Positions 19,664-33,728 of a stretch of DNA of 64,000 bases are shown here, piece by piece; position 1 is the first letter of the stretch, and each line of letters opens with the position of its first letter. The DNA comes from Acanthamoeba castellanii str. Neff (taxonomy: Eukaryota; Discosea; Longamoebia; Acanthamoebidae): NCBI RefSeq assembly GCF_000313135.1, contig NW_004457702.1:1079196-1143195 (forward strand). Direction: 5' to 3'. The notes under the pieces are model-generated. The model was given only the letters and a program-made list of their open reading frames with translations, ran no database searches and was not told the DNA's origin. The position numbers and the translations under genes are program-made.

Positions 19664-20914
19664 ATGACGATGACCGACTTGGGCGTGGAATGTGTGGTCG
19701 GGCTATGCATGGCGGCGGCCATCTGGTGGGTCGCGCGTAGGAGGTGTCGCTCCCACACGGAGGAGCCCAAGACGCGCCTCGACTCGGCCGACCCGGCCAA
19801 GGTCATGGCCCTCGCCGACGACGCCGCAGCCGCCGCCCACGACGCGCTCCTGGCCGAGTGCGACAGCACCAGCGAAGCCGACGATGACGACAGCAGCGTG
19901 CATTCTCTAGACGAGCAACCTCCTCAACCTCCTCAACACCAACACGAAGACTCGCCGTTGAACAAGGAGGAAGATGATGATGAAGATGAAGATGACGACG
20001 ACGATGAAGCGGCTGAGACGGACGTGACCGAGCATGATGATGGCGGCGACGAAGAGGTCGAGGACGAAGATGACGAAGACGACAACAACGAAGATAGACC
20101 CTTGATAGACGAGAAGATGATGGAGGAGACGATGGCGCGGGCGATGGCGATGGCGGCCAACATGGGCGTCAACATGTCCGAGAGCTTCATGGCCATGGAA
20201 GAGTTCCTGGTGCTCGATACGCCTCAGCCCGCCGCCGCCATCGAGGAGGAGCGCATGCGGATGGAGGACCCCGCCTCGTTCGTCCACCTCGACGATGCCG
20301 GCATCGACGACAACAGCGACGACAACGACAACGAGCATGAAGGGGAGGACGAAGAGGAAGAAGAGAACGAGGAGGAGGAGGAAGAGATGGAGAAGGAGAA
20401 GTCGGTGGGTGGCGAGGGCGAGCGTGAGCCGTCGTCGCAGGGTTTGATGTCGGCGTTCTGGGCCAAGTGCGAGTACAAGGACGAGTGCAACCTGTGCCAC
20501 TCGCCCTTCTCCTTCCTCGTCAGAAGGGTACCGCCCCGTCGCCCCCTTCCCCCCCTCTCCCTCTCTGTTCTCTCACTTGTCCGCCCTCCCTCGCAGCACC
20601 ACTGCCGCAAGTGCTGCGCCTCAGTCTGTAGCGGGTACGACGCACTGCAACGCGCTGCTGCGATGACGATGACGATGACGATGCTGTGTCCTGATGATGT
20701 GGATATGGAACGCAGGTGTTCGTCGAACAGCGCGGCGTTGGAGGAGTTCGGCGGCAGCGTGGAGCGGGTGTGCGACCGCTGCTGGGCCTCGGTGCAGATG
20801 GCGGCCGCCGACGATCGCCACCAGGAGGAGGACCACGACGCCGATGACCAGCAGGACTCCGACGACGACGGCGGCGAAGATGACAACGAGGCGGAGAAGG
20901 CGCTCTCCTCCTGA
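19664..20914 (+). CDS. Membrane-anchored FYVE zinc-finger protein with long acidic region
   Basis: ATG 19664 is followed at once by a membrane segment (VVGLCMAAAIWWVARRR), then an Asp/Glu-rich region of about 200 residues with a less biased island (MAMEEFLVLDTPQPAAAIEE). The C-terminal third is a FYVE finger spread over three exons. CEYKDECNLCHSPFSFLVRR joins, after an intron, HHCRKCCASVCS, and after a second intron GCSSNSAALEEFGGSVERVC and DRCW. The splice phases match and restore the FYVE order C..C, R-HHCRKC, C, C..C. FYVE domains bind phosphatidylinositol 3-phosphate on endosomes, so the protein may bridge its own membrane to PI3P-bearing membranes. The tail is again acidic (stop at 20912-20914). 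Canonical Gly after HHCRKC is Cys. Confidence 0.8.
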   Translation: MTMTDLGVECVVGLCMAAAIWWVARRRCRSHTEEPKTRLDSADPAKVMALADDAAAAAHDALLAECDSTSEADDDDSSVHSLDEQPPQPPQHQHEDSPLNKEEDDDEDEDDDDDEAAETDVTEHDDGGDEEVEDEDDEDDNNEDRPLIDEKMMEETMARAMAMAANMGVNMSESFMAMEEFLVLDTPQPAAAIEEERMRMEDPASFVHLDDAGIDDNSDDNDNEHEGEDEEEEENEEEEEEMEKEKSVGGEGEREPSSQGLMSAFWAKCEYKDECNLCHSPFSFLVRRVPPRRPLPPLSLSVLSLVRPPSQHHCRKCCASVCSGYDALQRAAAMTMTMTMLCPDDVDMERRCSSNSAALEEFGGSVERVCDRCWASVQMAAADDRHQEEDHDADDQQDSDDDGGEDDNEAEKALSS

Positions 20915-21101
20915 ACGAAGCCACTGCGTGCGGCAGCCGAGCCTGGTGCATCACCAACAACTCACCAACCACCACCATCATCAACAACAATACGACCACT
21001 ACCACACGACCGCGAGAAGAAGAGCTTCCACCTCCCATAATAAAGGGGACCACGGGTAGTTGGTAATTGAATTGATGACGAGTGGGAAGGCCGCATCTGA
21101 T

Positions 21102-22696
21102 CTATTGGGTGAGTTCGCGGTAGAGCTCGGTTCGGCGTTCGAGGTGGATGGGGTCGCGGTCCCGCGACTCTTGGTAGTCGGCCCGCTTCGGTTCGATGTC
21201 AGTGAACAGCAGCTCGCCGCTCTCCTCGCCCGCCTTGCACGCGCAGTCCCTGCACAGCGGTGCGTCAAGTCAACACGCTCCCTGGGAGACCATAGTAGTA
21301 GTAGTGTTTCATCGTCGTACCCGTTGGGCGTCACCACAGAGCTCAGCCCGCAGAAACGCGATCCGTTCTCCTCGCCGGCTCGGTTGACGTAGGCCACGAA
21401 GAGCTGTGTTTGGAGGAGGTGGTGGTGGTGATGATGATGGTAATGATAATTATGAGGTGTTGATGACAAAACACGCACAAGATTTATACCTTGTTCTCAA
21501 AGGCGCGCGCTCGGACGGTCACCTCCGGCGCAAAGCTGGTCATGCACGCGGTGGGCACCAGGATGAGGTCGGCTCCGCGCAGCATCAGCACGCGCGAGGG
21601 CTCGGGGAACTCCACGTCTGCCCCCCCCCCAAGCCACCCATGCATGCCACGGTCAGCAAGTTGTTGTTGTTGTTGTTGTTGTTGGGTGCCCACGCCACCA
21701 GCCACGTACCCCAGCAAATGAGCAGGCCCACGGACACCTCTGGTGCGCACAAGCACGATGCACGCACACGCACCACCGCACACGCACCACCGCACACGCA
21801 CCACCGCACACGCACACGCACAACCGCACGCGCGAGCGAAGTGGTTAGGGCATCGCTCCCAACACATAAGAGTCAATAAAAGTTGGCTGCAGGAGCCCTG
21901 CAAACAGAGGAACGCGAACCGCCGATCTTGACCACGGGCGCAAGGCTGCTCCCGGGCGTGAAGTACTTCTTTTCGTAGGGACCCCACAGGTGCGTCTTCC
22001 TGTAGTCCACACAACCACCATCAGCACCATCAGTACCATCAGCAGCAGCACGTGTAAAAGAAGACATAACAACTGTACCGGTAGTTGAGGAGGACCTCGC
22101 CCTCGGCGCTGATGAAGATGGCCGAGTTGTAGTAGGTAGTGGTGGTCTGGTCGTTGTCCACCGCCTTCTCCGGGTAGCCAAACACGAGGTGCACTCTGTT
22201 GGCCTTGGCCAGCTCTGCCATGACCTGCCACCCGCCGCCACACGCACCACCCGTTCACAGCACGTACACGCAAGACATGCTTTTCTACACTGTTACGTAT
22301 AGTGTTGGCAACCTTGATGGAAGGGCCGTCGACCGGCTCGGCATCACGGTGAAGGACGTCGCCCACGTTGTAGCCCGTCAAGAACAGCTGTGTGCGAAAG
22401 GATGTCAAAGATATGCAATAAAAGATGAAAGATGAACGATGAGATTACAATTTTGGGGGGGGGGAGAGTACCTCAGGAAAGCAAAGAAGGAGCGGCACAG
22501 CCGCAGAAGAGGAGGTGCAGTGAGTGGCCGCGGCCTTGGCCACCACCTGCGCCGCGTTGGCCAGGTTGGTGGCCTTGTCGTCCGCTCCGCCGCACTGCAG
22601 TGACCACCCACTTTCAGGTCAGGCGGGCGTCTCCATCTACCAACCAACGAGGCGAGGTGGGCAGTGGCATGCCTGATAAAGCCCCAGGCGCAGCAT
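21102..22696 (-). CDS. Carbon-nitrogen hydrolase (nitrilase superfamily)
   Basis: The start is ATG 22696 (MLRLGLYQ), spliced through a GC-AG intron to CGGADDKATNLANAAQVV. The catalytic triad is visible: Glu in LLLCFPELFLTGYNVGD, Lys in KTHLWGPYEKKYFTPG and Cys in GLLICWDVEFPEPSRVL. Other core parts are VHLVFGYPEK, YYNSAIFISAEGEVLLNYR, RGADLILVPTACM and LFVAYVNRAGEENGSRFCG. The last exon ends at TAG 21102-21104. These enzymes hydrolyse amides, carbamoyl groups or nitriles. The substrate is not evident; the CWDVEFPE motif fits amidase-type members such as N-carbamoylputrescine amidase relatives. It faces the FYVE gene tail to tail, and the EF-2 relative lies upstream on the same strand. Confidence 0.88.
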
Positions 22697-22805
22697 GACG
22701 GTCGTGTGGGGTGGCGAGTACAACCTGGTCGGCCTTTCTTGCTTCTAACGGCGAAAATAGGAGTTACATGTCTTGAAGCTGTTGTCGCTGTGTGGGTGCT
22801 GGGAT

Positions 22806-25800
22806 TCAGAGCTTGTCCACAAGGTCGTCGAGGGAGGGGATCTCCTCCTTGAGGCCCTTGCGTCGTCGCACGCCGAGCACCAGCTGTCCCGCGCGGCTGC
22901 TTGGGTCGCGTGGATCTCCCTCCACCAGCTGCCAGTGGTCGAACACGAATTGCACGTTGGCGCCTCCTTCACTCCACACACACCACACAGGCACACCGCA
23001 CACGCACGCATCAGCGCAAACATGTTGCAGGGGGGGACTGCAACGGTAATGGACTGGGTTGCATACGCACCAGTGGCCTCGCGGAGAGCAGCCCAGAAGC
23101 CCAATGACTCGGCCACCGGCAGGTACGCCACTATCGCGTGCTTTGGCTCATTGTGGTCGGTGGTCAGGCCGCCAGTGCTGTCGTTGACGTTGGTGCGGCG
23201 GTCCGGATGAGGCGAGAGAACTTGGCCGCGCCGTTGGGCGATGAGGGCGCACGCGGCGTCGATGTTGGCCTCGTTCGCGCGAGCCTCGATCAGATAGACG
23301 GGCTCCATGAGCCGCGGCTGCGCGGCCATTAGCGCGGCCCACACCCCGCGACGAGCCGTTGGTATTATCTGACCGGCGCCTCTTCGCCTGGCATCGGGGT
23401 GCAGGGTGGTGTCCACCAGGTTGAAGCGCACGCCGCGTACGGGCTCGCCGCACAAGACGCCCTCCTGCGTTGCGAAGTTGAACCCTGACACGACGGCGCT
23501 CTTCACCTCGTGACGGTACGGGTAGCAGTACCGGCCGGTGTCCAGCACCATGTCGAACAGCGCATTGGGACCCCTTTCGTTCGGTCCCCAGCCCCACATC
23601 TGCCTTGAGTCCTGATTATTGGATTGCGTTACTACTGTAGTTTCCGTGTGCGTGTGCGTGTGCGTGTGTGTGCGGGCGCGCGCATGTGCAAGTGTAAAAA
23701 CTACTACCAAAGCGAAAGGAGCAGCGCACCACGACGTTCCAGGTGTAGAGCTGGCGGCTGAGAATGTGCGGATCTGCAGACGGATCGACGTCATGGGTGT
23801 CGATGGCGTCGGCCAGACCCGGCGGGAGGGGCTCCGCGGTCATGTACAGTCGGTTGTTTTTGTTGGGCGACTTGGTGAGGCACACCTGGCTCGACGGGGC
23901 GGTCACGGTCTCTCGCAGGGAGACCGCCGGTGCCGAGTGCGAAGTGAACTCGACCCCCAGCGAGGCAAGATATGTGGTCGCCCGGCCCACGAGGAGCTCT
24001 AGGGGCTGCGTGCCCGCGCCGCAGATCACCAGCCCCTCGTCAGCGTATTCGTCCAGCCAACACTGGCCACCGAGGCATGTTCCCGAGAGCCGGCGCAAGG
24101 CAGCGGTGATATCTCTAGGCAACGAGGTTGTGTTCTGTGGTGTGGGCGTGGGCGTGTGCGTGTGCGTGTGCGTGTGCGTGTGCGTGTGCGTGTGCGTGTG
24201 CGTGTGCGTGAGTGTGTGCGTGGTTAGTATGTGCCCGGCCCTCCTCAAGATTGTCGTGTGTGTACCTTTAACTGAAGCGCTGTCCCTATGACGAAAGAAG
24301 GTCTCAGTATAGGCCTGAAGCTGTGCTTGAGCGTGATATCGCTCGAGGTGATGGTGCCGGAGTCGAAGAAGCAGTCGTCTGGAAGGATCACAATGTCGCC
24401 TGCCGTGGCAGCATCCACGGGCTCGAAGCGACCGTGCACGACAGCGTATAGGCCCGCCACCGACCCCAGCTTGCTCTCGGGCTGAGCGGCATAGTTAGCT
24501 CCTTGCGCCCAAACAATATAGTGCTTCCAAGAGCCTAAGCAGGACGCACCCTGTCCCAGTAGAATCGGTTGTGTGATGAAGCCAAGACGCGCACCTGCCG
24601 CCCCGGCACGACGGTGCCTGCGAACACGCGACCCAAAGCGTAGAAGGTTCGCTCCTTGGCGTCGTGCCCCGGAGATAGCACAAGCTTGGCAATGTGCAGC
24701 ATCAGCGGTCCTGCGTGGACGACGTGTGTCGAGTGTGATGTGTGATGTGTGTTATTAGTCAGCATTATTCGTGCGCCTACTCGCACGTACCGTCTTCGTC
24801 ACAGCGCGCGATGGCCATGGAGCATTCGTCGTCCGCTGAGCCCGCGTACAGTACCTCCGCGCGGTACACTTGGGCCTCCATAGGCGATGGCAAATGCTCA
24901 GCGATCGTCTTCACCAACGCCTGACCAATGTCACGCCAAAGATGAGTAAAAGTACTCAGGAAGGCCGAGGCAACCTTATGGTAGGAGCAGACTTACACCG
25001 GGTAGCGGAAGAAGCGTGGCCATTGTGCTCTTCATCACTTCCGTGGCATCAGAGATGTGGTCGTAGCCGTCGAGTTTGATGTCCAGCTGGCGGAGGTGTG
25101 TCTTGCGGAATCGACGCTTATCGGACCCGCCCAGGCATCCGCGGATGATCTTGTAGATGGGTTCCAGCACGAACCGACAAAAGCCGCGGCGCAGCTTCTT
25201 ACCCGTCGTGTGGCATACACTGGTCGTAAGCCTGTTGATGTGCTCACTGGTCGTGAGTGTTTTGAAACAACACAACCAACACACTTGGCGCCAAGTGAAT
25301 CGCAGATCGCACCATGTCTTCGTGTCGGGGTCATAGAAGTGGTCACCCCACAGACGCTTTGTGATTTGCGCCGCCTCGCCTTCACCGCCAAGTGCCTTCC
25401 GGAGCCTCTCGGCGAATGTGTGCAGTGTGAAGCCCCTGATAACAAAAACGTGAGCATCGGACGGTGATGACGCGGCTCGGGGAGAGAGTGCTTGGGCGCA
25501 CCAGCCATGGAGACCCGAGGCGAACACGACCGAGCCTTCGTCTGGTCGCGCCAGCGAGTCGCTCATGCCTTCGGATCGCAGGGTGGAGACCAGGCCGTTG
25601 AACGCCGCAACGATCGCACACAAACGTTCGTACAGAGCCTCGGGCTTCTGCAAGTGGATGTCTTACTTAGTTTCTTACTTGCTGGTGTTGTGTGCTGTGT
25701 GTATTCACCAGTTTGTGCTCCAGTATGGCTTGGTCGAGCTTGCTTATTACGAGCACCGGCTTCACTCTCTCCGACAGCGCATACCGCAGCGCCGTCTCGG

Positions 25801-26326
25801 TGAGGAGGCGCATGCCCTCCATGCAGTCGACCACCACCAGAGCGCCGTCTGTCAAACGCAGCCCTGCACCCACCTGCATCCGCACGTGTCAGGCCTCGTC
25901 GTGGCACTAGTGCTGCATATGAACGTCACATGTGGGCACCTCTGCAAGCAGGTCACCTTGGCCAGGAGTGTCGACTACGTTGAGCCGTCGACAAGGTTCG
26001 TGCGCGGGCAGCTGGACTGACGACCAACCGAGCAGCCCATCGCCACTACTCGAGTCTGCCTGCGCTTGGTCTGTGCCCTGTGCAGCTGCTGCCAGCGTGT
26101 GCCCCAGTGCCCCTGCGTGGGCGTGGTGATGCCGGCAGGGCCGTGGCACGGTGTCAAGGACTCCAGAGGGAGTAGGTATTTCTTTTGCTATTGGGGGCAA
26201 CGCGGTCGTACGTGCGAGGACAGACTTGCCATGACCGACGGCGCCCACGATGCTCACGTTTCGTATGCACCGCTGGTCAAGCCGGCGCTTCGAAGCTCCC
26301 TCCCCCCTGCACCCTGGTGCCTCCAT
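22806..26326 (-). CDS. Divergent EF-2-like protein with degenerate GTPase motifs (copy B)
   Basis: ATG 26326 is the only start between the preceding gene's stop (26412) and the first conserved motif. The protein spans all EF-2 domains: P-loop [16 protein letters not shown], switch [99 protein letters not shown]-type domain V and the usual end [16 protein letters not shown] (stop at 22806). Compared with eEF2, the switch II His is Gln (codon 25958-25960), NKxD is SKLD, the switch I Thr is not recognisable, and the diphthamide His is Arg (codon 23384-23386, in [12 protein letters not shown]). Many introns coincide with copy A. One intron near 26,000, between the switch I and switch II regions, is uncertain. 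It is probably not a working translocase; the role is unknown. Confidence 0.8.
24141..24210. repeat. (GTGTGC)n satellite in an intron of EF-2-like copy B
   Basis: About eleven units of the hexamer GTGTGC with few deviations lie between the exon starting [11 protein letters not shown] and the preceding exon. A shorter related tract is at 23646-23685 in the next intron. Confidence 0.85.
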
Positions 26327-26411
26327 CTCTGCCCAAAGTAGAGGCGTGGCCCGACGTTGGAGGCTTGCTGCAGGATTGCTGCTTCGGTGTCGACAACAAA
26401 GAAAACAAAAC

Positions 26412-26757
26412 TCATCGCCGACGCAGCGCTGGGCTGGCAGCCACACGCCGCCAGCTGAAGATGCCAAGGACGGCATAGAGCACCAGCGTGTGACTCACTA
26501 TCGATTCGTGTGTGTCGTGTGGATCGTGAGAAGATGGTATGCTCGAACGACCACAGAGCGTGAAATGGTGAGATGGGGGAACGTACGAGAGATGAGGACG
26601 AGCGGATGAGAGAAAGTGGTGGCATCCTTGATGGGGATGCACATGGCGATCACGTTGTTGGCCACGTGCAGGGCGATCGATTCCCAAATCGATCCGAGAA
26701 GCAGAAAGCGAGCGCTGTAGAAGAGGCCGATCTCGATACCAAGCGCCACCTGCCGCG

Positions 26758-26796
<39 letters not shown>

Positions 26797-26829
26797 TAGC
26801 CGTGCAGTGTGAGAGAAAAGAGCAGAGTG

Positions 26830-26880
<51 letters not shown>

Positions 26881-28074
26881 ACTCGGACGTGCCTGCATCA
26901 GGACGTAAACAGACGAGAACCGGCCGTTGAAGAGGTTGATGAGGTGGAAGAGTCCAAACAAAATGTTGGCGATCACCGCACAGGTGCCCGCCTTGTGAGA
27001 CCTGCGCACCACATCGACCACGGGTGGTTAGCCCCCACCACATACTCCCTCTACTGAGCAGTCGGCGAGGGAGGAGGGAAGAGGGAAGAGAAGAGACCTG
27101 TGATAGAGGACGTAGAAGAGGCAGCCCCGGAAGATGATCTCCTCCTTGATGGGGTCGAAGAAGATGAGGTTGAAGATGTTGTAGTAGCCCACCAATTTCG
27201 GACCCTCTCCGGCAGCACCAGCACCGTGAGCCTCGGCAGCGCTCGCGTCCGGAGCGAAAAAGTTGGAGAAACCCATGTACCAGCTTCCAGTCGCCGCCTA
27301 GTGGTGATGGTCGCGTCGCATCGCGATGAAGAGTAACATGTCAGACTGCCGGGGTCATCAATAAGAAAGATGAAGACCCTAACCTGAATACAGACGAGCA
27401 GGAGAGTGACGACGAGCTGGTAGGCGATCAGCTGCATGGCCAGGTAGCTCACTCGAGGCTTCAGCAATCCCAGCCTGTCCGCAGAGAGTCGAGCGCGAGA
27501 GTTGAGTTAAATCACGTTCAGCGCAAGCTACGGAGTGGAGGGACGAACCACTCGGGGAGAGCTCGAATCTTGGCCTGCGTCGGGCGCACCGTGCGGTACA
27601 GCAGCCAGCCCACGACCGTCGCACACGCCAATGCGGCAAGCACTGCGTGCAGCACGATTGCGAACGCATCACTGCAGGGAAAGGCGCGTGCGGGTCAATT
27701 ACAGTCTGGAGTCAGTGCCAGCTAGCCCCGACTCAACGCGCGCGCGTGTTTGCAACCAACCAACCTTGTGATGATGCAGCCGAGTGTTTGCGCCCACTGC
27801 CACACGACGCCGAACCCTGTAGCCGCTTCCTCGCTCGAAAACACGCACTGTGACACCCCCTTACGTCGGTCAAGGCGCTGACAGTGACAAAGAAGAGAAA
27901 AGGAAGGAGAGATACCGAGCGCAGGACGCGCGGGTAGGTCGGCGGGGTGTCGAGAACGGAGAGGACCAGGCCGGCGATCGTGGGGCAGAGCAGCACCAGC
28001 ACAAAGTACTCGGCCATGCTGAACACCGCCTCCACGGTGCCGAACACCAGCGAATTCTCGAGCCTCCTCCTCAT
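26412..28074 (-). CDS. CPBP-family intramembrane metalloprotease (CAAX protease-like)
   Basis: Coding exons encode a multipass membrane protein. The first exon starts at ATG 28074 (MRRRLENSLVFGTVEAVF, then AEYFVLVLLCPTIAGLVLSV); later helices include VSYLAMQLIAYQLVVTLLL. The three CPBP/ABI motifs are visible: motif 1 FFDPIKEEIIFRGCLFYVLY (EExxxR), motif 2 AVIANILFGLFHLINLF (the conserved His) and motif 3 IWESIALHVANN (HxxxN). The frame continues into a short C-terminal exon ending RRVAASPALRRR at 26412. Relatives cleave prenylated CAAX proteins (Rce1) or act as other membrane proteases; the substrate is not shown. An upstream open frame from ATG 28311 (MATKRVKTRLADAGRL) could be an additional first exon but its junction is unclear. 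A (GCGT)n and a (CA)n repeat lie in its introns. Confidence 0.8.
26761..26792. repeat. (CA)n microsatellite in an intron
   Basis: Sixteen CA units lie in an intron of the CPBP protease gene, between the exons reading QVALGIEIGLFYSARF and FSSVYVLMQ. Confidence 0.9.
26829..26880. repeat. (GCGT)n tetranucleotide repeat in an intron
   Basis: About thirteen perfect GTGC/GCGT units lie just upstream (plus-strand right) of the CA tract, within the same intron of the CPBP gene. Confidence 0.9.
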
Positions 28075-28435
28075 CGTGCTCCCATCTGCCGCCGCCTCCG
28101 CCGCTCGTTCTGCTCAGCCCCCCCCCCCGCGGATGTGGGTGAGGCATTGCCCTGCCCCAGCTCTACTGGCCACAGGCCAGTTGCCTTTTTTGGAGGGGGG
28201 GGGAGAACCTGCGGTTGGTGGTGCTTCTGATCGCTCAGCTGGCAAGGGAGGTGGGACGGGAGGCAGCCGCCCGGCGTCAGCCAGACGGGTCTTCACACGC
28301 TTCGTGGCCATAGATCTATGTGAGGTGCGGAAGAACGAAAAGAAGAAAAGGAAAATTTAAAGAAATAACAATTCCTCACAGCGCAGGCACCCCTATTTAT
28401 TTGCTCGAAGTGCAACAGGGCCGACCCTTCTTTCA

Positions 28436-31857
<3,422 letters not shown>

Positions 31858-32074
31858 TTTTGTTCGATAAATCACTATTTTTAATGATTTAAATTTCATT
31901 TTTAATGTATCTGGTGCTGCCTGATTTCTGCGAGATTGCAGCGCACTTTCAGGAGTTGTGCAGAAAACGAGCGGAATGGTTCCTGCCTTTTTCTGTCATT
32001 TTCCTTTGCCGACGGCAAGACCGACGCAGCGCGGGCAGAATTGAATCAAAACCTACCTAGACGACACATCGGCC
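31858..32074. promoter_or_regulatory. Divergent promoter, AFG2-like/SR factor
   Basis: The 217-bp gap between the two start codons contains an AT-rich block (31860-31905, with tttaatgattt repeats on the plus strand) next to the AAA ATPase gene and a pyrimidine-rich stretch (31980-32005) nearer the SR gene. No consensus TATA box or named factor site stands out. Confidence 0.45.
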
Positions 32075-33525
32075 ATGGCTCTCTTCATTGGTACGAATTG
32101 AGACGTCCTGATCCCGTGCCCCTCACTGCTGCCGCACTGCCCCACTGGTGCCGCGACGCCTGCCGCCCAGTTGGCCAAGCGTAGCACGGGCCACCAGAAC
32201 TTAATTCTGTACACTCACTAAAATTATAAACGCGATTACGCGGCATCGACCCAATCGCCACACCACGAATTTACATACCTATTTTTATAGTCATTTGGAG
32301 TTGATTCACACTTTTTCACTTCACAAAATTCAATCTGAAGTGCCATGCCCCGCCGAGCTAGCTTGCCAGCGGCCAGCCCCCGAGCTTCGCTGCAGCCGGG
32401 CCGCCTAGCTTCAGCCATGTGCTGGTGTGATGTGTAACGTGCACCAATCAGCCTTGTTAACCCTTCTTATGCCCATTATGCTGGTGTTTTTCTGTGATGT
32501 GCATGCAGGACGTCTACCGCTTGACTGCCGGCCTCGCGACCTCGAGGACATGTTCTACAAGTACGGCCGCATTATCCGCTGTGATGTCAAGGTCGGTTTC
32601 GGATTCGTAGAGTACGAGGACCGACGTGATGCCGAAGATGCCGTCCGCGATCTGGTATGTTCCCCCCACGCGATTTAGATGCCACTGCACAGCTCATCGG
32701 GGTATTAACCATTTGCATCCCTACTTTGTGGACCCCAGGATGGTGCTCACCTTATGGGCAAGCGCATCGCTGTCGAGTGGGCCAAGGGTGAACGGAGGGC
32801 TACGGGCACGCGCAGCGATGCCTGCTTCCGTTGCGGAGAGGAGGGTCACTGGGCCAGGGACTGCACCCGCGGTGGCGGTGGCGGTTACGGTCCCGGCGGC
32901 GGCGGCGGCGGCGGCTACGGCGGTCGTGGTCGTTCTCCCCCTCGCTACGGCCGTGGGTACGACTCATGCCCTGTCTTCGCTCCCTCCCTCTCTTTCTGCT
33001 CCCTTGACCACTTTACTGGCATCTCACCGTGCGCTTTCTCTATCTCTCCCCAATCTGTACAGATACAGCCGCAGCCCTTCGCCCCGTCGTGGACGCTACA
33101 GCCCTTCGCCCAGGCGCGGTCGCAGCCCCTCGCCCAGGCGTGGACGCAGCCCGTCCCCCAGGCGTGGTGGTCGCTACTCGCCCTCGCCCAGGCGCGGAGG
33201 CCGCAGCCCTTCGCCCAGGCGCAGCCCCTCGCCCCGACGAGGCCGATCGCCTTCGCCGCGCAGCCCCGCCGAGAAGAGGAAGCTCTCCCGCACGCCCTCG
33301 CCGGGCGGCAGGCGTTCGCCGTCGCCTCGCCGCGGCAGCCCGTCGCCGCGTCGCAGCCCCTCGCCCAGCAGGGGAAGCCCGTCGCCCAGGAGGAGCCCCT
33401 CGCCCAAGCGCAGGAGGACGAGCGGCTCGCGCAGCCCGAGCCCCGCCACCAAGCGCGGCAGCCGCTCGCCCTCGCCCTCGCCCGCCCCGGCCAACGGCGA
33501 CGTCCCCGCCGATAGGGAAGAGTAA
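32075..33525 (+). CDS. SR splicing factor with RRM, CCHC zinc knuckle and RS domain
   Basis: Four exons: 32075-32090, 32509-32654, 32739-32956 and 33063-33525, giving 280 residues. Exon 1 encodes only MALFI plus one base. It splices into RLPLDCRPRDLEDMFYKYG, so RNP2 (LFIGRL) is restored across the 418-nt first intron; RNP1 is VGFGFVEYEDRRDAEDAV. After the RRM come HLMGKRIAVEWAKGERR, a zinc knuckle CFRCGEEGHWARDC, a Gly hinge and about 150 residues of Arg/Ser/Pro repeats such as SPSPRRGR. This is the plan of SRSF7/plant RSZ factors: a nuclear pre-mRNA splicing regulator whose RS domain is phosphorylated by SRPK and CLK kinases. The long first intron could hold regulatory elements, as in other SR genes. 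Confidence 0.9.
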
Positions 33526-33728
33526 ACATTCGCTTGGCTGATCGATCTCGCTCATCACCTTCTTCCTCGTTTTGGCGTCCTGGCCCTCCATCCACCTCGC
33601 AGTTCCGTTTTGGTAAGGACACCCAATACACAGTTTTGACTTTGGCTCTGGTGGTGGGCAGTTCTTCTTCCGTTGTGTGGCCGTCGTCAACGAACAGCGT
33701 TGAGCGGCCACTGGGAATGGTCCACGCG

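Noticed and set aside
21575..21830. Cys/Trp/Val-rich frames (minus strand)
   Set aside because: They come from CACACGCACCACCG-type repeats in an intron of the nitrilase-family gene, not from an exon.
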